Shown here one piece after another: positions 7,742 to 15,927 of a stretch of DNA of 42,492 nucleotides. The DNA comes from Patescibacteria group bacterium (GTDB lineage: Bacteria; Patescibacteriota; Dojkabacteria; JAHIVN01): positions 1 to 42,492 of the forward strand of contig JAHIVN010000067.1 of assembly GCA_018816645.1 (NCBI GenBank), written 5' to 3'. A model generated the notes under the pieces. It searched no databases. It saw only the letters and a list, made by a program, of their open reading frames with translations, and was not told the DNA's origin. A program made the position numbers and the translations under genes. Position 1 is the first letter of the stretch. Every line of letters starts with the position of its first letter.

Positions 7742-8824
7742 ATGAACATTGCTACTTACATAGAGCAAATAGCCGAGGTCCTAGGGTATGTTTTTTCAGA
7801 TGTTGATAGAGAGTATCTATCAAGATATTCAAACTATATTGTTATTGCGATAGGAGCTCTTACGACTATATTCATAATTACAAGGATTGTAGCAAAAATG
7901 AAATCGGTATCCGAATATATCGATAACGGTGTGGCTCTTTATATGAAATTAACTGATGAGGTAAATGTCTTAAATAAGCTCATAAAAACTATCATTCCTG
8001 AGCTTTATCTCTTAGCATATGAAAACTATGGAAGAAAAGAGTACTTTTCTCTTGAAATTCTTTTAAATCAGAACGTTGATAGATTTACGCTTTTTCTACC
8101 CAGCAAGATGTACCAAATTTGGGCTTCAAGAGCAAAATCTTTAGGTTTTCAAATTGTTACGGGGGAAAGGGAAAAATTTATCGAGAGTATGAATCCGGAG
8201 AATTTCTGTACAACCCTCGAACTTGCTCGGGACTATGTCTACTCTTTAGACCTAGAGGGTAAATCAAGAATTTCGGATTTTATCAAGCCTGCAGAGTCAA
8301 TTTTTTTTCAATTGGTTTGTCGGCCACAAGGTGATAAGTGGAAGAAGAAACTTCAGATTGGACTTGAAAAGCTGAAGAAAGGGAGACCTTTTGACTTAGA
8401 TAAGAAAGAGGGGCTTTTTGGAGGCTTAGTTTTCAACTTTTTTAATATCTTGGCTAGTATGATTACGTTTTTAGTTCACGGATCAGGTCCAACGCAAAAA
8501 GAAGAAATTGAGAATGTAAGCAAGAATAGTAAACATAAAATACAGATAATAAATCGTAAATTAAGTGATTATGGTTTTGAAGTACAATGTCGTCTGGTAA
8601 TATCAGGAGATGACGAAGAACGTACATACTTTTTGGTTGAGAGATTGATGGATATATACAGTTCTGAGGGACAGAGTGATAGTAACTTCTTTGTCCCAGA
8701 TAGATTACAAGCGAAATTGACGACCACCTTCAAGAACGATCTTATCCTTGCAAATATTGATAAATCCTCAGTAGACATCTTAAACGAAAGAGAAATTAAC
8801 CGGGTTCTTGAGCATTTTATCTGA
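7742..8824 (+). CDS. membrane-anchored protein resembling the N-terminal part of T4SS-type ATPases
   Basis: This 360-residue protein has one transmembrane helix (about residues 30-48) and a large cytoplasmic alpha/beta region. FFQLVCRPQGDKWKKKL (about 189-205) and the C-terminal stretch SVDILNEREINRVLEHFI resemble, from memory, the N-terminal domain of Patescibacteria HerA/VirB4-like DNA-binding ATPases, where a similar segment (ending L-x-x-x-E-L-x-x-L-(Y/F)-H) precedes the ATPase. No P-loop ATPase follows here; the gene ends and yebC begins. It may be an orphan partner or a split gene. A terminator overlaps its stop codon. Confidence 0.5.
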   Translation: MNIATYIEQIAEVLGYVFSDVDREYLSRYSNYIVIAIGALTTIFIITRIVAKMKSVSEYIDNGVALYMKLTDEVNVLNKLIKTIIPELYLLAYENYGRKEYFSLEILLNQNVDRFTLFLPSKMYQIWASRAKSLGFQIVTGEREKFIESMNPENFCTTLELARDYVYSLDLEGKSRISDFIKPAESIFFQLVCRPQGDKWKKKLQIGLEKLKKGRPFDLDKKEGLFGGLVFNFFNILASMITFLVHGSGPTQKEEIENVSKNSKHKIQIINRKLSDYGFEVQCRLVISGDDEERTYFLVERLMDIYSSEGQSDSNFFVPDRLQAKLTTTFKNDLILANIDKSSVDILNEREINRVLEHFI

Positions 8825-8862
8825 GGGGAATCACACGAATGTATCCTTCCCTCGATTTTTCT
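8822..8862 (+). terminator. intrinsic terminator after the unknown membrane gene
   Basis: GAGGGGAA (8823-8830) pairs with TTCCCTC (8847-8853) with one bulged G, and is followed by GATTTTTCTTT. It overlaps the TGA of the upstream gene and separates it from the yebC-ruv operon. Confidence 0.6.
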
Positions 8863-8865
8863 TTA

Positions 8866-8874
8866 TGCTATAAT
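8866..8874 (+). promoter_or_regulatory. extended -10 promoter of the yebC-ruvCAB operon
   Basis: TGC directly precedes a perfect TATAAT (8869-8874), forming an extended -10 element; the -35 region is poor. Transcription would start near 8881, 30 bases before the yebC start codon and just after the upstream terminator. Confidence 0.55.
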
Positions 8875-8910
8875 TCAAGTATGTAAAGTAATATTTAGTG
8901 TTTTGGTGAT

Positions 8911-9666
8911 ATGTCAGGACATTCCAAGTGGAAAAAAATTAAAAGGCAAAAGAGTACAGCTGACCTAAAAAAGGGCAACTTGTTTACTAAATTGGGACAA
9001 GCAATAACGCTTGCAGTAAGAGAAGGCGGTGGGGGTGAGGAAGATACGAACTTTATGCTTCGGATGGCTATAAGCAAGGCGAAAGAGGCTAATGTTCCCA
9101 AGGACACTATTGCACGTGCAATAAATAGAGGTTTAGGGAAAAGTGAATCTGGAACTACTTTAGAACAGGTAACCTATGAGGTTGTGGGAGCAGAGGGAAT
9201 AACGTTGCTTATTGATTGTGTAACGGATAATAAAAACAGAACAATAAGTGATATTCGAAGAGTGCTGTCAAATTCGGATTTTAGTATGGGTGGAGGGAGC
9301 CTGGCCTGGCAATTTGATTCAAAGGGAATTATTATATTGGAAGCAAGGAAGGGTAGAGAACCAATAAAAGAGGAAGAAATGATATTGGCAATAATGGAAA
9401 TATCAGGTGTGGAGGATGTTCATACTCAAATAGGAGAGAATAATGAGAGTTTAATTGCCGTATTTACACAGAGGGAGTGTTTTAAGGAAGTTTTTCAGGG
9501 TATAAAAGAGCAGGAATACGAGGTTTTGGAGGCATATATGGGAAAAAAGGCAAAGAATTTCTTGACAGTTAAAGATTCGCTGAAGTTACGGGTAAATGAT
9601 TTAAAGAACAAGCTATTGGATTTGGAAGATGTAGAAAACGTCTGGACAAATATCGATTTACAATAG
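8911..9666 (+). CDS. yebC: YebC/PmpR family regulator
   Basis: The 251-residue protein begins MSGHSKWKKIKRQKSTAD and continues LFTKLGQAITLAVREGGG, the standard YebC N-terminus, and keeps the three-domain length of the family. YebC proteins were long described as DNA-binding regulators and are now also linked to relief of ribosome stalling at proline stretches, which fits the presence of EF-P nearby. GGTGAT three bases before the ATG may act as a ribosome site. It opens the ruvC-ruvA-ruvB operon, a common arrangement. Confidence 0.93.
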   Translation: MSGHSKWKKIKRQKSTADLKKGNLFTKLGQAITLAVREGGGGEEDTNFMLRMAISKAKEANVPKDTIARAINRGLGKSESGTTLEQVTYEVVGAEGITLLIDCVTDNKNRTISDIRRVLSNSDFSMGGGSLAWQFDSKGIIILEARKGREPIKEEEMILAIMEISGVEDVHTQIGENNESLIAVFTQRECFKEVFQGIKEQEYEVLEAYMGKKAKNFLTVKDSLKLRVNDLKNKLLDLEDVENVWTNIDLQ

Positions 9667-9684
9667 ATGTTATAGATGTTATAG

Positions 9685-10173
9685 ATGGATACAACAGTTT
9701 TGGGAGTGGATTGCGGTCTTGCTACAACTGGATGGTCAGTTGTTAGTAAAAGAAAAAATAGATTTTGTGTCTTAGGGTATGGAGTTATCAAGACCAAGTC
9801 TAAAGAAGAGCTCGGTGTGCGTATGCAGAAAATTTATAAATCTTTAAGGAGTGTTATCGGTGAATTTAAACCCAAGAGTGCAGGGGTCGAAAGCTTGTTT
9901 TATTTTAAGAATAAAAAAACTGTTATGACAGTGGGGCAGGCAAGGGGAGTGATTTTATTAGCAGTGGCTGATGAGAAATTACGTGTGTATGACTATACTC
10001 CCTTGCAGGTTAAACAAGCTGTAACGGGGTATGGGAAGGCAACCAAAAACCAAGTACAGCTTATGGTAAAGACCATACTTGGACTTAAGGAGAGTCCGAA
10101 ACCGGATGACGCTGCCGATGCCTTGGCAGTCGCGATTTGTCATCTCAATTCAAATTTAAAGTTGCTACCATAA
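9685..10173 (+). CDS. ruvC: Holliday junction endonuclease RuvC
   Basis: The 162-residue protein has the RNase H-like fold motifs: VLGVDCGLATTGW with Asp9, GVESLFYF with Glu69, and DDAADALAVAICH with Asp142 and Asp145, spaced like the four catalytic acids of E. coli RuvC. It cuts four-way junctions symmetrically together with RuvAB. The start ATG at 9685 follows a short tandem repeat (GTTATAGAT units) in the 18-base gap after yebC. The stop is immediately followed by the ruvA ATG. Confidence 0.95.
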   Translation: MDTTVLGVDCGLATTGWSVVSKRKNRFCVLGYGVIKTKSKEELGVRMQKIYKSLRSVIGEFKPKSAGVESLFYFKNKKTVMTVGQARGVILLAVADEKLRVYDYTPLQVKQAVTGYGKATKNQVQLMVKTILGLKESPKPDDAADALAVAICHLNSNLKLLP

Positions 10174-10770
10174 ATGATTGGCTACATAGAGGGGAAAATA
10201 AGATATATAAATGATAACAGTATTATTGTTGTATGCGGCGGTGTCGGTTACAAAATAGAACTGGGTGATTCTTCGAAAGATTTAAAGAAAGATGTTGAAG
10301 CATCTTTCTTTATTCATACACATCAAAGGGAGAATGAACTTAGTCTTTTTGGATTTAGAACGAGAGAAGAGCTAGAAATGTTTGAGCTTTTGATCGATGT
10401 GAGTGGAATTGGTCCTAAAGGTGCACTTCAACTGGTTACCGATATTGGTGTTCCACATCTAGTTAAAGCAATCCTGGAAAGTGATGCTGAAGGTTTGAAA
10501 GTCCCGGGTATTGGGAGGAAAACAGCTGAAAAAGTGATTTTAGAGCTTCGTGATAAGGTAGAGAAGGGGAGGTTTTCAAGCTTTGAAAGTAAAGCCAGTG
10601 GGAAAGATTCAAGACGAAAACTGGAAGAAGTAGCAGATGCTCTGAGGGCATTGGGATACACTTCCAGGCATGTAAGTAGTGTAGTTCCTGAACTCAAGCG
10701 GGTTGCTGGGTGGGAAAAGCTGTCGTTGCAGGCGCTAATAAAAATAATGCTGGAAAAAATCAATAAATGA
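10174..10770 (+). CDS. ruvA: Holliday junction DNA helicase subunit RuvA
   Basis: The 198-residue protein has an N-terminal OB domain (MIGYIEGKIRYIND...GVGYKIEL), paired helix-hairpin-helix motifs (LLIDVSGIGPKGALQLV and KVPGIGRKTAEKVILEL) and a C-terminal RuvB-binding three-helix domain (residues 150-198). It holds the junction open as a tetramer and loads RuvB. It starts directly after ruvC with no gap, and its TGA overlaps the ruvB ATG. Confidence 0.96.
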   Translation: MIGYIEGKIRYINDNSIIVVCGGVGYKIELGDSSKDLKKDVEASFFIHTHQRENELSLFGFRTREELEMFELLIDVSGIGPKGALQLVTDIGVPHLVKAILESDAEGLKVPGIGRKTAEKVILELRDKVEKGRFSSFESKASGKDSRRKLEEVADALRALGYTSRHVSSVVPELKRVAGWEKLSLQALIKIMLEKINK

Positions 10771-11795
10771 AAAGAAAAGATACTCCAAAAGAAGAAAATA
10801 GTCTGGATTTAGTTAGGTCTCTCCGCCCGCGAAAGTTTTCAGAAATGATTGGAAGAGTGAAGGAGATTAAGAATTTGGGTATTATGCTGGAAGCAGCTGA
10901 GAAGAGAGGAGAAGCCCTGGACCATATTTTATTTTATGGTCCGCCGGGTCTTGGAAAAACAACACTTGCAAATGTTGTCTCAAATGAGCTCGAGGTTGAA
11001 ATGCATGTAACTTCTGGGCCTGCAATTGAGAGACAGGGAGATCTAGTCTCAATTCTCACAAATATCTCTAAAAGAGGCATTCTTTTTATTGACGAAATTC
11101 ATAGGCTACACAGATCTATCGAAGAAATTCTTTATTCTGCAATGGAAGATAAGGTAATAGACATTATCATAGGGAAAGGGCCCTCTGCGAGAACTTTGAG
11201 ACTTGACCTTGAGGATTTCTCACTTATTGGAGCGACCACTAGAATAGGACTGCTCAGCTCTCCTCTAAGAAGTCGATTTGGCGCAAGCTTCAGGCTTGAT
11301 TATTATTCTTCTGAGGAACTCGCGACAATGGTTATGCATGCTGCAAAGTCACTTCAAGTTAGAATAGATCAATCCGGCGCAAGAGAGATAGCTAAAAGAT
11401 CCCGTGGAACAGCCCGAACTGCAATTCAGCATCTGAAACGTGTTAGAGATTACGTTCAGGTTTTGAATAAGCAAGGCATCACAAAATCAATTGTTGAGAA
11501 GGTTCTGGAGATGCATGAAATAGATAATTTGGGTCTGGACTATATAGATAGACGTATCCTGGATCTTATTGTCAAGGATTTTGAAGGTGGTCCTGTTGGT
11601 TTGTCCACCATTTCAGCGGCATTATCTGAAGAGGTCGAAACAATTGCAGATGTATACGAACCTTATCTTATTCAGGCAGGGTTTCTAAAGAGAACCCCAC
11701 GTGGTAGAATGGCAACACAGAAGGCTTTTAAACATATGGGATACAGCAGGAGAAAGGCTGTTTCACAAGCTAAATTGTTTTGTAGACATTCATGA
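10767..11795 (+). CDS. ruvB: Holliday junction ATP-dependent helicase RuvB
   Basis: The 342-residue protein has Walker A GPPGLGKTT (residues 58-66), Walker B ILFIDEIHRL, sensor 1 LIGATTRIG with SSPLRSRFG, and the C-terminal winged helix DYIDRRILDLI...TPRGRMAT. It is the AAA+ motor that drives branch migration with RuvA. The family's usual RGTPR is RGTAR here. It overlaps ruvA and the following membrane gene by four bases each (ATGA), so the operon is tightly coupled. Confidence 0.96.
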   Translation: MKRKDTPKEENSLDLVRSLRPRKFSEMIGRVKEIKNLGIMLEAAEKRGEALDHILFYGPPGLGKTTLANVVSNELEVEMHVTSGPAIERQGDLVSILTNISKRGILFIDEIHRLHRSIEEILYSAMEDKVIDIIIGKGPSARTLRLDLEDFSLIGATTRIGLLSSPLRSRFGASFRLDYYSSEELATMVMHAAKSLQVRIDQSGAREIAKRSRGTARTAIQHLKRVRDYVQVLNKQGITKSIVEKVLEMHEIDNLGLDYIDRRILDLIVKDFEGGPVGLSTISAALSEEVETIADVYEPYLIQAGFLKRTPRGRMATQKAFKHMGYSRRKAVSQAKLFCRHS

Positions 11796-12604
11796 AACTG
11801 CGATCAAAGGCAATCAGTTTGTCAGTCGCGTTTGTACTTGTTTTTTTTGTAACGCGCTTTTTAGATTTAGAGAAATTTTTTGGAGTAAACAATGAAATTC
11901 TTCGTGCTCTCATTGTTTCACTGGTATTTTTCGCAGGGCTTTCTTGGGTGCTCAATTTTAAGGTAAAAGGAATTCGCGTATTTACTATACTAGGTCATAG
12001 TGCATTTATAGTTTTTATTCAAACATTATTTCTTGAGCTGATTGTATTTCAAGATGCTAGTAGAATTAGTGAAAAGACTATCTCGCTATTGATCTTGTTT
12101 TTCTGGGGTGTTGTAATCTATTTTCTCGTACTTACGGTAAATATACTAAATGTGTCATTTATTTCTCAGATACCGCTTGGACAAGCTGCAAAAGCCTCAA
12201 GTTTTGTCTATTATCTATTCACTGCTTATTTTGCGTTTCTGTTAGTTTTAAGGTCAGGGGCTCCCCTACATATGAAGTTACTACTTTTTGTTGTCGTTAT
12301 AGTAATAAATACAGTAACAACTTTTTGGTTTAAAAAGGAATCGAATAAACAACTACTTACAGAGAGTGGGGCAGTGATATTTTTCATGATTACTGTTTTC
12401 GTTCTGATGATGATTTGGCCTTTGCCTGTGGAATTAGCCTCAATGTTTCTCATAATCATATATTACATACTTATTGGATTAGGATTAGAAGAGCGTGAAA
12501 CAACATCGCTTCTTATACGTGTCGAGTACTTTGTCATTCTAATTTTTGCCGTGATATTTCTCCTAAAGCTCTCTATCTGGGGCATAAACGGTACAATAGT
12601 CTAA
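11792..12604 (+). CDS. polytopic membrane protein of unknown function
   Basis: This 270-residue, strongly hydrophobic protein has about eight predicted membrane segments and short loops. Polar residues are sparse, and I see no motif for a known transporter or enzyme. It overlaps ruvB by ATGA and so closes the yebC-ruvCAB operon. A functional link to recombination is not evident. No clear terminator follows it. Confidence 0.75.
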   Translation: MKLRSKAISLSVAFVLVFFVTRFLDLEKFFGVNNEILRALIVSLVFFAGLSWVLNFKVKGIRVFTILGHSAFIVFIQTLFLELIVFQDASRISEKTISLLILFFWGVVIYFLVLTVNILNVSFISQIPLGQAAKASSFVYYLFTAYFAFLLVLRSGAPLHMKLLLFVVVIVINTVTTFWFKKESNKQLLTESGAVIFFMITVFVLMMIWPLPVELASMFLIIIYYILIGLGLEERETTSLLIRVEYFVILIFAVIFLLKLSIWGINGTIV

Positions 12605-13198
12605 TATTTCCCCATCTCTTCAATATCAAACTTAAAATACGAAATTTATTCTATATGTATTTCAAAAACAGCTTTTAAAAAGGCAGACAGTGCAAATTTT
12701 TTTTAGAAAAGAAGATATGTATGACGTGATAGATTTCTTAGAATTATTTTCGGTTCGTATAATTTATAAAGTATATATATATGTATATTTCAAAAATGAG
12801 AGTAATAGATGGAGTAGGGGAAAGAGTAAATATTTGAAGGGGAATATACTATAAGATATAAAACTATAGGGTGTATAAGATGGCTTTATAAATAATAGGT
12901 AGATAGGTTAAGAAATTGACTCCCAGTAAAAACAAACAGAGAGAGGTATCATTAGTATGCTCTATCGAGTATATATGTCAAAAAGTTTCATAAAAGAATG
13001 TTTCATAGAACGATACGATTGTGGATAAGTTGGGAATAGAAAGAGAAGTAGAAATTGTCATGAATGCGTAATATAAGTGAACGAAAGCAAAAAGGGACTT
13101 GTTGGAATTGTAAGAAAAAGTATAAACACTTTTAAGTATGTCGCAATATCGGAACATACTTCCCTATCCTTAGAAGTATCACTAATTGTGACTATTAC

Positions 13199-13232
13199 CT
13201 TATTGCGTATAATTACCCTTATACGTAATAAG
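13199..13232. other. candidate dif site (Xer recombination site)
   Basis: Two 11-base arms, ATTGCGTATAA (13202-13212) and TTATACGTAAT (13219-13229), are separated by the 6-base centre TTACCC, exactly the 11-6-11 layout of dif. The left arm matches 8 of 11 bases of the E. coli XerC arm (GGTGCGCATAA). The right arm keeps the TTAT core and the AAT end of the XerD arm. The symmetry extends to 14 bases per side with a single mismatch. It lies 270 bases upstream of a Xer-type recombinase and near the point where gene direction converges. Confidence 0.65.
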
Positions 13233-13386
13233 ATGGTGTAGAATCGAACGTAGGGTTCAAAATTCCGAGTTTTATTTTTTGATTTCAACATGTGTTTTTC
13301 GTCATTTTTATCGGATACATTTTATGCTGAAATACTACTTCACCGAAAAGCTTCCTTTTTTGATATTCCGATCGTGTTAGAATCGT

Positions 13387-13420
13387 TAGTGGGTAGTAAC
13401 CCACTATTTGATTCTATAAT
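13387..13420 (+). promoter_or_regulatory. palindrome plus -10 element upstream of the recombinase
   Basis: TAGTGGGT (13387-13394) and ACCCACTA (13399-13406) form a perfect 8-base palindrome around AGTA. A perfect TATAAT follows at 13415-13420, 78 bases before the recombinase start. The palindrome covers the place where a -35 element would lie, so it could be an operator; the -35 itself is poor. Confidence 0.35.
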
Positions 13421-13497
13421 TATAAAAAAATTGAGATTACAAGTATCTGCAGAAATCTTATATAATATATCAAGGTGATAATATCATTGATTTTAGT

Positions 13498-14538
13498 ATG
13501 ACAAAGAAACTTTTGCCCTATATGGATGAATATCTCCTTGAGCTGTCAAATAATAATTACAGCCTAGAGACGATCAAAAATTATGAGAGAGATCTTCTTG
13601 TTTTTATGGAGTTTCTGGCTATAAAAGACATAGCTTTTAAGAAAATTACCAAGAAAACCATCACTTTATATAAGGGATTTCTGAAAAGTGAAAATTATTT
13701 TCGTTTTCTAGAGGAAATTGGAGAAAAAGCCCAGGATGACGAGGATATCTCAAAAACGTGCTCAAAGGGGTCTAGAACTCGCGGTAGCGGTTCTAGTGGA
13801 CTATCATCTCGTTCGATAAATCGAATGTTGTCGGCGTTACGGTCTTTTTTGAGGTTCTTGATAGATTTTGATTACCGAGCACCTCTAGCACCAGATGCTA
13901 TAAAACTTTTGAAAACTGAACGCAAGGAAGCTAGAGTCCCGGAGTTTGAAGATCTCGTAAAACTGGTTGAATATCCCAGCAGTTTTGAAAAGAATAAATT
14001 TGTTGCTAGAAGAAACCGAGCAATACTAGAATTGCTTTTTTCCTCAGGCATGCGTATATCTGAGCTTGTAAATCTAAATCTTAAAGATGTAGACTTGACG
14101 TCAGATAGAAGGAAAATAAGAATGGGAAAACTTTACATACTTGGCAAAGGGAAAAAACAAAGATTTGTGTATCTAACCGAAAGATGTAAAGGTCATCTGG
14201 AAGAATATCTCAGGACTCGATCTGATCAATATGAGGCTTTGTTTATTCCTACAAAGGGTAAGAGAATGAATAAAGGACTGGCAAATATGAGAATTTCGGC
14301 TCGACACGTACAAAATAGAATAGCTCTGTATAGGAAATTGTTAGGAATCGTTGTTCCTGTAAGTCCGCACAGTCTGCGTCATGGATTTGCAACTTATCTT
14401 GCAGAAAAAGGCGCTAGCCCCGTAGCAATTCAGCGTCTGCTAGGTCATGAATCGCTTCAAACAACGACCCGCTATGTTCATGCTTCGGATAGATTTGCCG
14501 AGAAGACACACAGGAAATACCATCCGCTGAGTAAGTAA
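13498..14538 (+). CDS. Xer-type tyrosine recombinase
   Basis: The 346-residue protein has an N-terminal SAM-like DNA-binding domain and a C-terminal catalytic domain with all expected residues: Arg186 (SGMRIS), Lys217 (GKGKKQR), His291 and Arg294 (PHSLRHGFAT), His317 (LLGHESL) and Tyr326 (TTRYVH). Such enzymes resolve chromosome dimers at dif. Between the two halves of the N-terminal domain (residues about 73-102) there is an extra Ser/Gly/Lys-rich segment not usual in XerC/XerD. No second Xer is in the window, so this may be a single-recombinase system. A terminator follows. Confidence 0.9.
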   Translation: MTKKLLPYMDEYLLELSNNNYSLETIKNYERDLLVFMEFLAIKDIAFKKITKKTITLYKGFLKSENYFRFLEEIGEKAQDDEDISKTCSKGSRTRGSGSSGLSSRSINRMLSALRSFLRFLIDFDYRAPLAPDAIKLLKTERKEARVPEFEDLVKLVEYPSSFEKNKFVARRNRAILELLFSSGMRISELVNLNLKDVDLTSDRRKIRMGKLYILGKGKKQRFVYLTERCKGHLEEYLRTRSDQYEALFIPTKGKRMNKGLANMRISARHVQNRIALYRKLLGIVVPVSPHSLRHGFATYLAEKGASPVAIQRLLGHESLQTTTRYVHASDRFAEKTHRKYHPLSK

Positions 14539-14640
14539 CCATGTAACTAGGTAATAAGTAATTAGGTAACTGAAATACTATGTTGTTTTAGTGCGGTATT
14601 GTTTTTGGGCTTTGTGAGGGACCTATCAACTGGAATAGCT

Positions 14641-14672
14641 TAGTTTCACAACGTGAAACTAATTATTTCTTT
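14641..14672 (+). terminator. intrinsic terminator between convergent genes
   Basis: TAGTTTCAC (14641-14649) pairs perfectly with GTGAAACTA (14653-14661) around AAC, followed by ATTATTTCTTT. It lies between the recombinase and the convergent GreA-like gene. Confidence 0.5.
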
Positions 14673-14712
14673 GTGGCTAGGTTTTGTTTAAATTATGAAG
14701 TATTCGTGAACT

Positions 14713-15171
14713 CTATTCTAGAGATTTGATTTTGTAGTGGGTTTCTCCTCTTGGAGTTTTTACGATAATCTGCTCCCCTACCCTCTTTCCCAGCACTGCT
14801 TTTCCGATAGGAGAGTCGATAGAAATTTGTGTTTCATCAGCGGAAATCGCCTGTTCCACAAGCTTAAACTTTATTTTAGATTTTGAATTTACCAGTAGGA
14901 TTTCGCTTCCTATCTCAGCTTTAGTAAAAGTTCTCCCTTCTCGGTTTTGCAGTTTTTCTTGGTTTATCAACTGCAGCTCTAGGTGACTCATATGCTTTTC
15001 GATGAGGTCTCTTTCGTCAATTAGTTGATGATACTCCAAAATTCCCTCATCGTTTGTAGAACTCCTGCGGGTTTCTTCAAGCTGGTCAGTTAGCTGATCA
15101 AACTTTTCCTTTAGGCAAAGGAGTCTCTTTTCCAGATTCTTTATGTTTTTACACTTTCTGTTTTTTGGCAT
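14713..15171 (-). CDS. GreA/GreB-like transcript cleavage factor homologue, copy 1
   Basis: This 152-residue protein has the two-part Gre layout. The N-terminal antiparallel coiled coil (residues 8-72) has an acidic tip (NDEGILEYHQL) aligning with the GDLSENAEYH tip that reaches the RNA polymerase active site. The C-terminal FKBP-like domain ends ISIDSPIGKAVLGKRVGEQI, IVKTPRGETHYKI. Gre factors rescue backtracked RNA polymerase. The tip appears about one residue shorter than in GreA, so cleavage activity is uncertain. A clear paralogue lies 72 bases upstream. The start is the ATG at 15171. Confidence 0.8.
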   Translation of the reverse strand: MPKNRKCKNIKNLEKRLLCLKEKFDQLTDQLEETRRSSTNDEGILEYHQLIDERDLIEKHMSHLELQLINQEKLQNREGRTFTKAEIGSEILLVNSKSKIKFKLVEQAISADETQISIDSPIGKAVLGKRVGEQIIVKTPRGETHYKIKSLE

Positions 15172-15243
15172 AGCAATATCATAACTTAATAATATAACGC
15201 GGTCTGTTATAAATTATGACAAATTTATATAGACTGTATATTC

Positions 15244-15699
15244 TTAGATAAATTTCTCGATGATGTAAGGTATTTCACCTTTTGGCAGGGAAACCTTGAT
15301 CTCGTCTCCGATTTTCTTGCCTTCGATAGCCTTGCCTATAGGTGACTCAGCCGTCACGTGGCCTTCGGAGGGGTTGGCATCATCTACCGATACAAGGCAC
15401 ACTTCAAGTGAACCGGTATGGTTTTGAAGCCTAACACACTTTCCGACTTCAATAGTGTCAGTTTGTTTTTTGGGACTTAGAAATTTTTCTCTCCCTATGA
15501 TTCTTTTCTTTACAAGGTCGATTTGCTTCTTGACGAATTGTCTTTCGGTAAGAAGCTCTTGATAGCTCCAGGTTTCATCTGAGATCATACCTGATAGTCT
15601 CTCTTGTTCCAATTGATTTGTGAGATCTTCGTACTTTTCCTGAAGACATGCAAGCCTCTCTTCTAGATCCTTTATATCTCCGCAGTTTTTGTTTTTCAT
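15244..15699 (-). CDS. GreA/GreB-like transcript cleavage factor homologue, copy 2
   Basis: This 151-residue paralogue of the next gene has the same start (lysine-rich, then DLEERLACLQEKYEDLTNQLE) and the same Gre C-terminal signature (ESPIGKAIEGKKIGDEIKV). The acidic tip reads SDETWSYQEL. The two copies have diverged strongly in the middle, which suggests an old duplication and perhaps separate roles. A near-consensus promoter (15773-15801) lies about 75 bases upstream of the ATG, so this gene opens a two-gene operon. Confidence 0.8.
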   Translation of the reverse strand: MKNKNCGDIKDLEERLACLQEKYEDLTNQLEQERLSGMISDETWSYQELLTERQFVKKQIDLVKKRIIGREKFLSPKKQTDTIEVGKCVRLQNHTGSLEVCLVSVDDANPSEGHVTAESPIGKAIEGKKIGDEIKVSLPKGEIPYIIEKFI

Positions 15700-15772
15700 A
15701 TTTAAATTTATAAAATAATATTTTTGAATCCGTGTGAACTATAGCAAGGTGGAAAGTTTTTTGCTTGATTTT

Positions 15773-15801
15773 TATATATTATTATTCTGACATATTGTCA
15801 A
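15773..15801 (-). promoter_or_regulatory. near-consensus promoter of the Gre-like pair
   Basis: On the minus strand TTGACA (15796-15801) is followed after 17 bases by TATATA (15773-15778). Transcription would begin near 15766, about 67 bases before the start of the first Gre-like gene. Confidence 0.6.
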
Positions 15802-15811
15802 GTTAAATTGA

Positions 15812-15837
15812 GCAAGAAAACGCCCTTGATACGGGGC
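15812..15837 (-). terminator. possible terminator after the RelA-like gene
   Basis: On the minus strand GCCC pairs with GGGC (15834-15837 with 15822-15825) around an 8-base loop, followed by GTTTTCTT. The stem is only four pairs. A second AT-rich stem lies nearer the stop codon. Confidence 0.3.
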
Positions 15838-15927
15838 TAATCCATGCGTAGCATAATCCTGACAGGAAATGGCAGGTAGATAAATAAAAGTTAAAAATTC
15901 TCTTTATCAGAAAAAGAAGGGCTGGTC

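Larger units (their letters stand above)
12605..13497. other. long AT-rich intergenic region before the Xer recombinase
   Basis: About 890 bases with no credible gene. It holds a dif-like site (13202-13229), a perfect DnaA-box nonamer at 13020-13028, a TATAAT at 12756-12761, and a hairpin with a TATAAT just before the recombinase (13387-13420). Short open frames here on both strands show no protein features. Confidence 0.7.

Noticed and set aside
13058-13291. Minus-strand open frame of 77 codons over the dif candidate
   Set aside because: It overlaps the inverted repeat, has no promoter or ribosome site, and looks like random AT-rich translation.
13290-13478. Plus-strand open frame of 62 codons before the recombinase
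   Set aside because: It contains the 13387-13406 palindrome and the TATAAT, and the protein shows no domain or signal.
12605-13497. Possible replication origin
   Set aside because: Only one DnaA box is present, there is no dnaA or dnaN, and gene directions converge here, which fits a terminus better.
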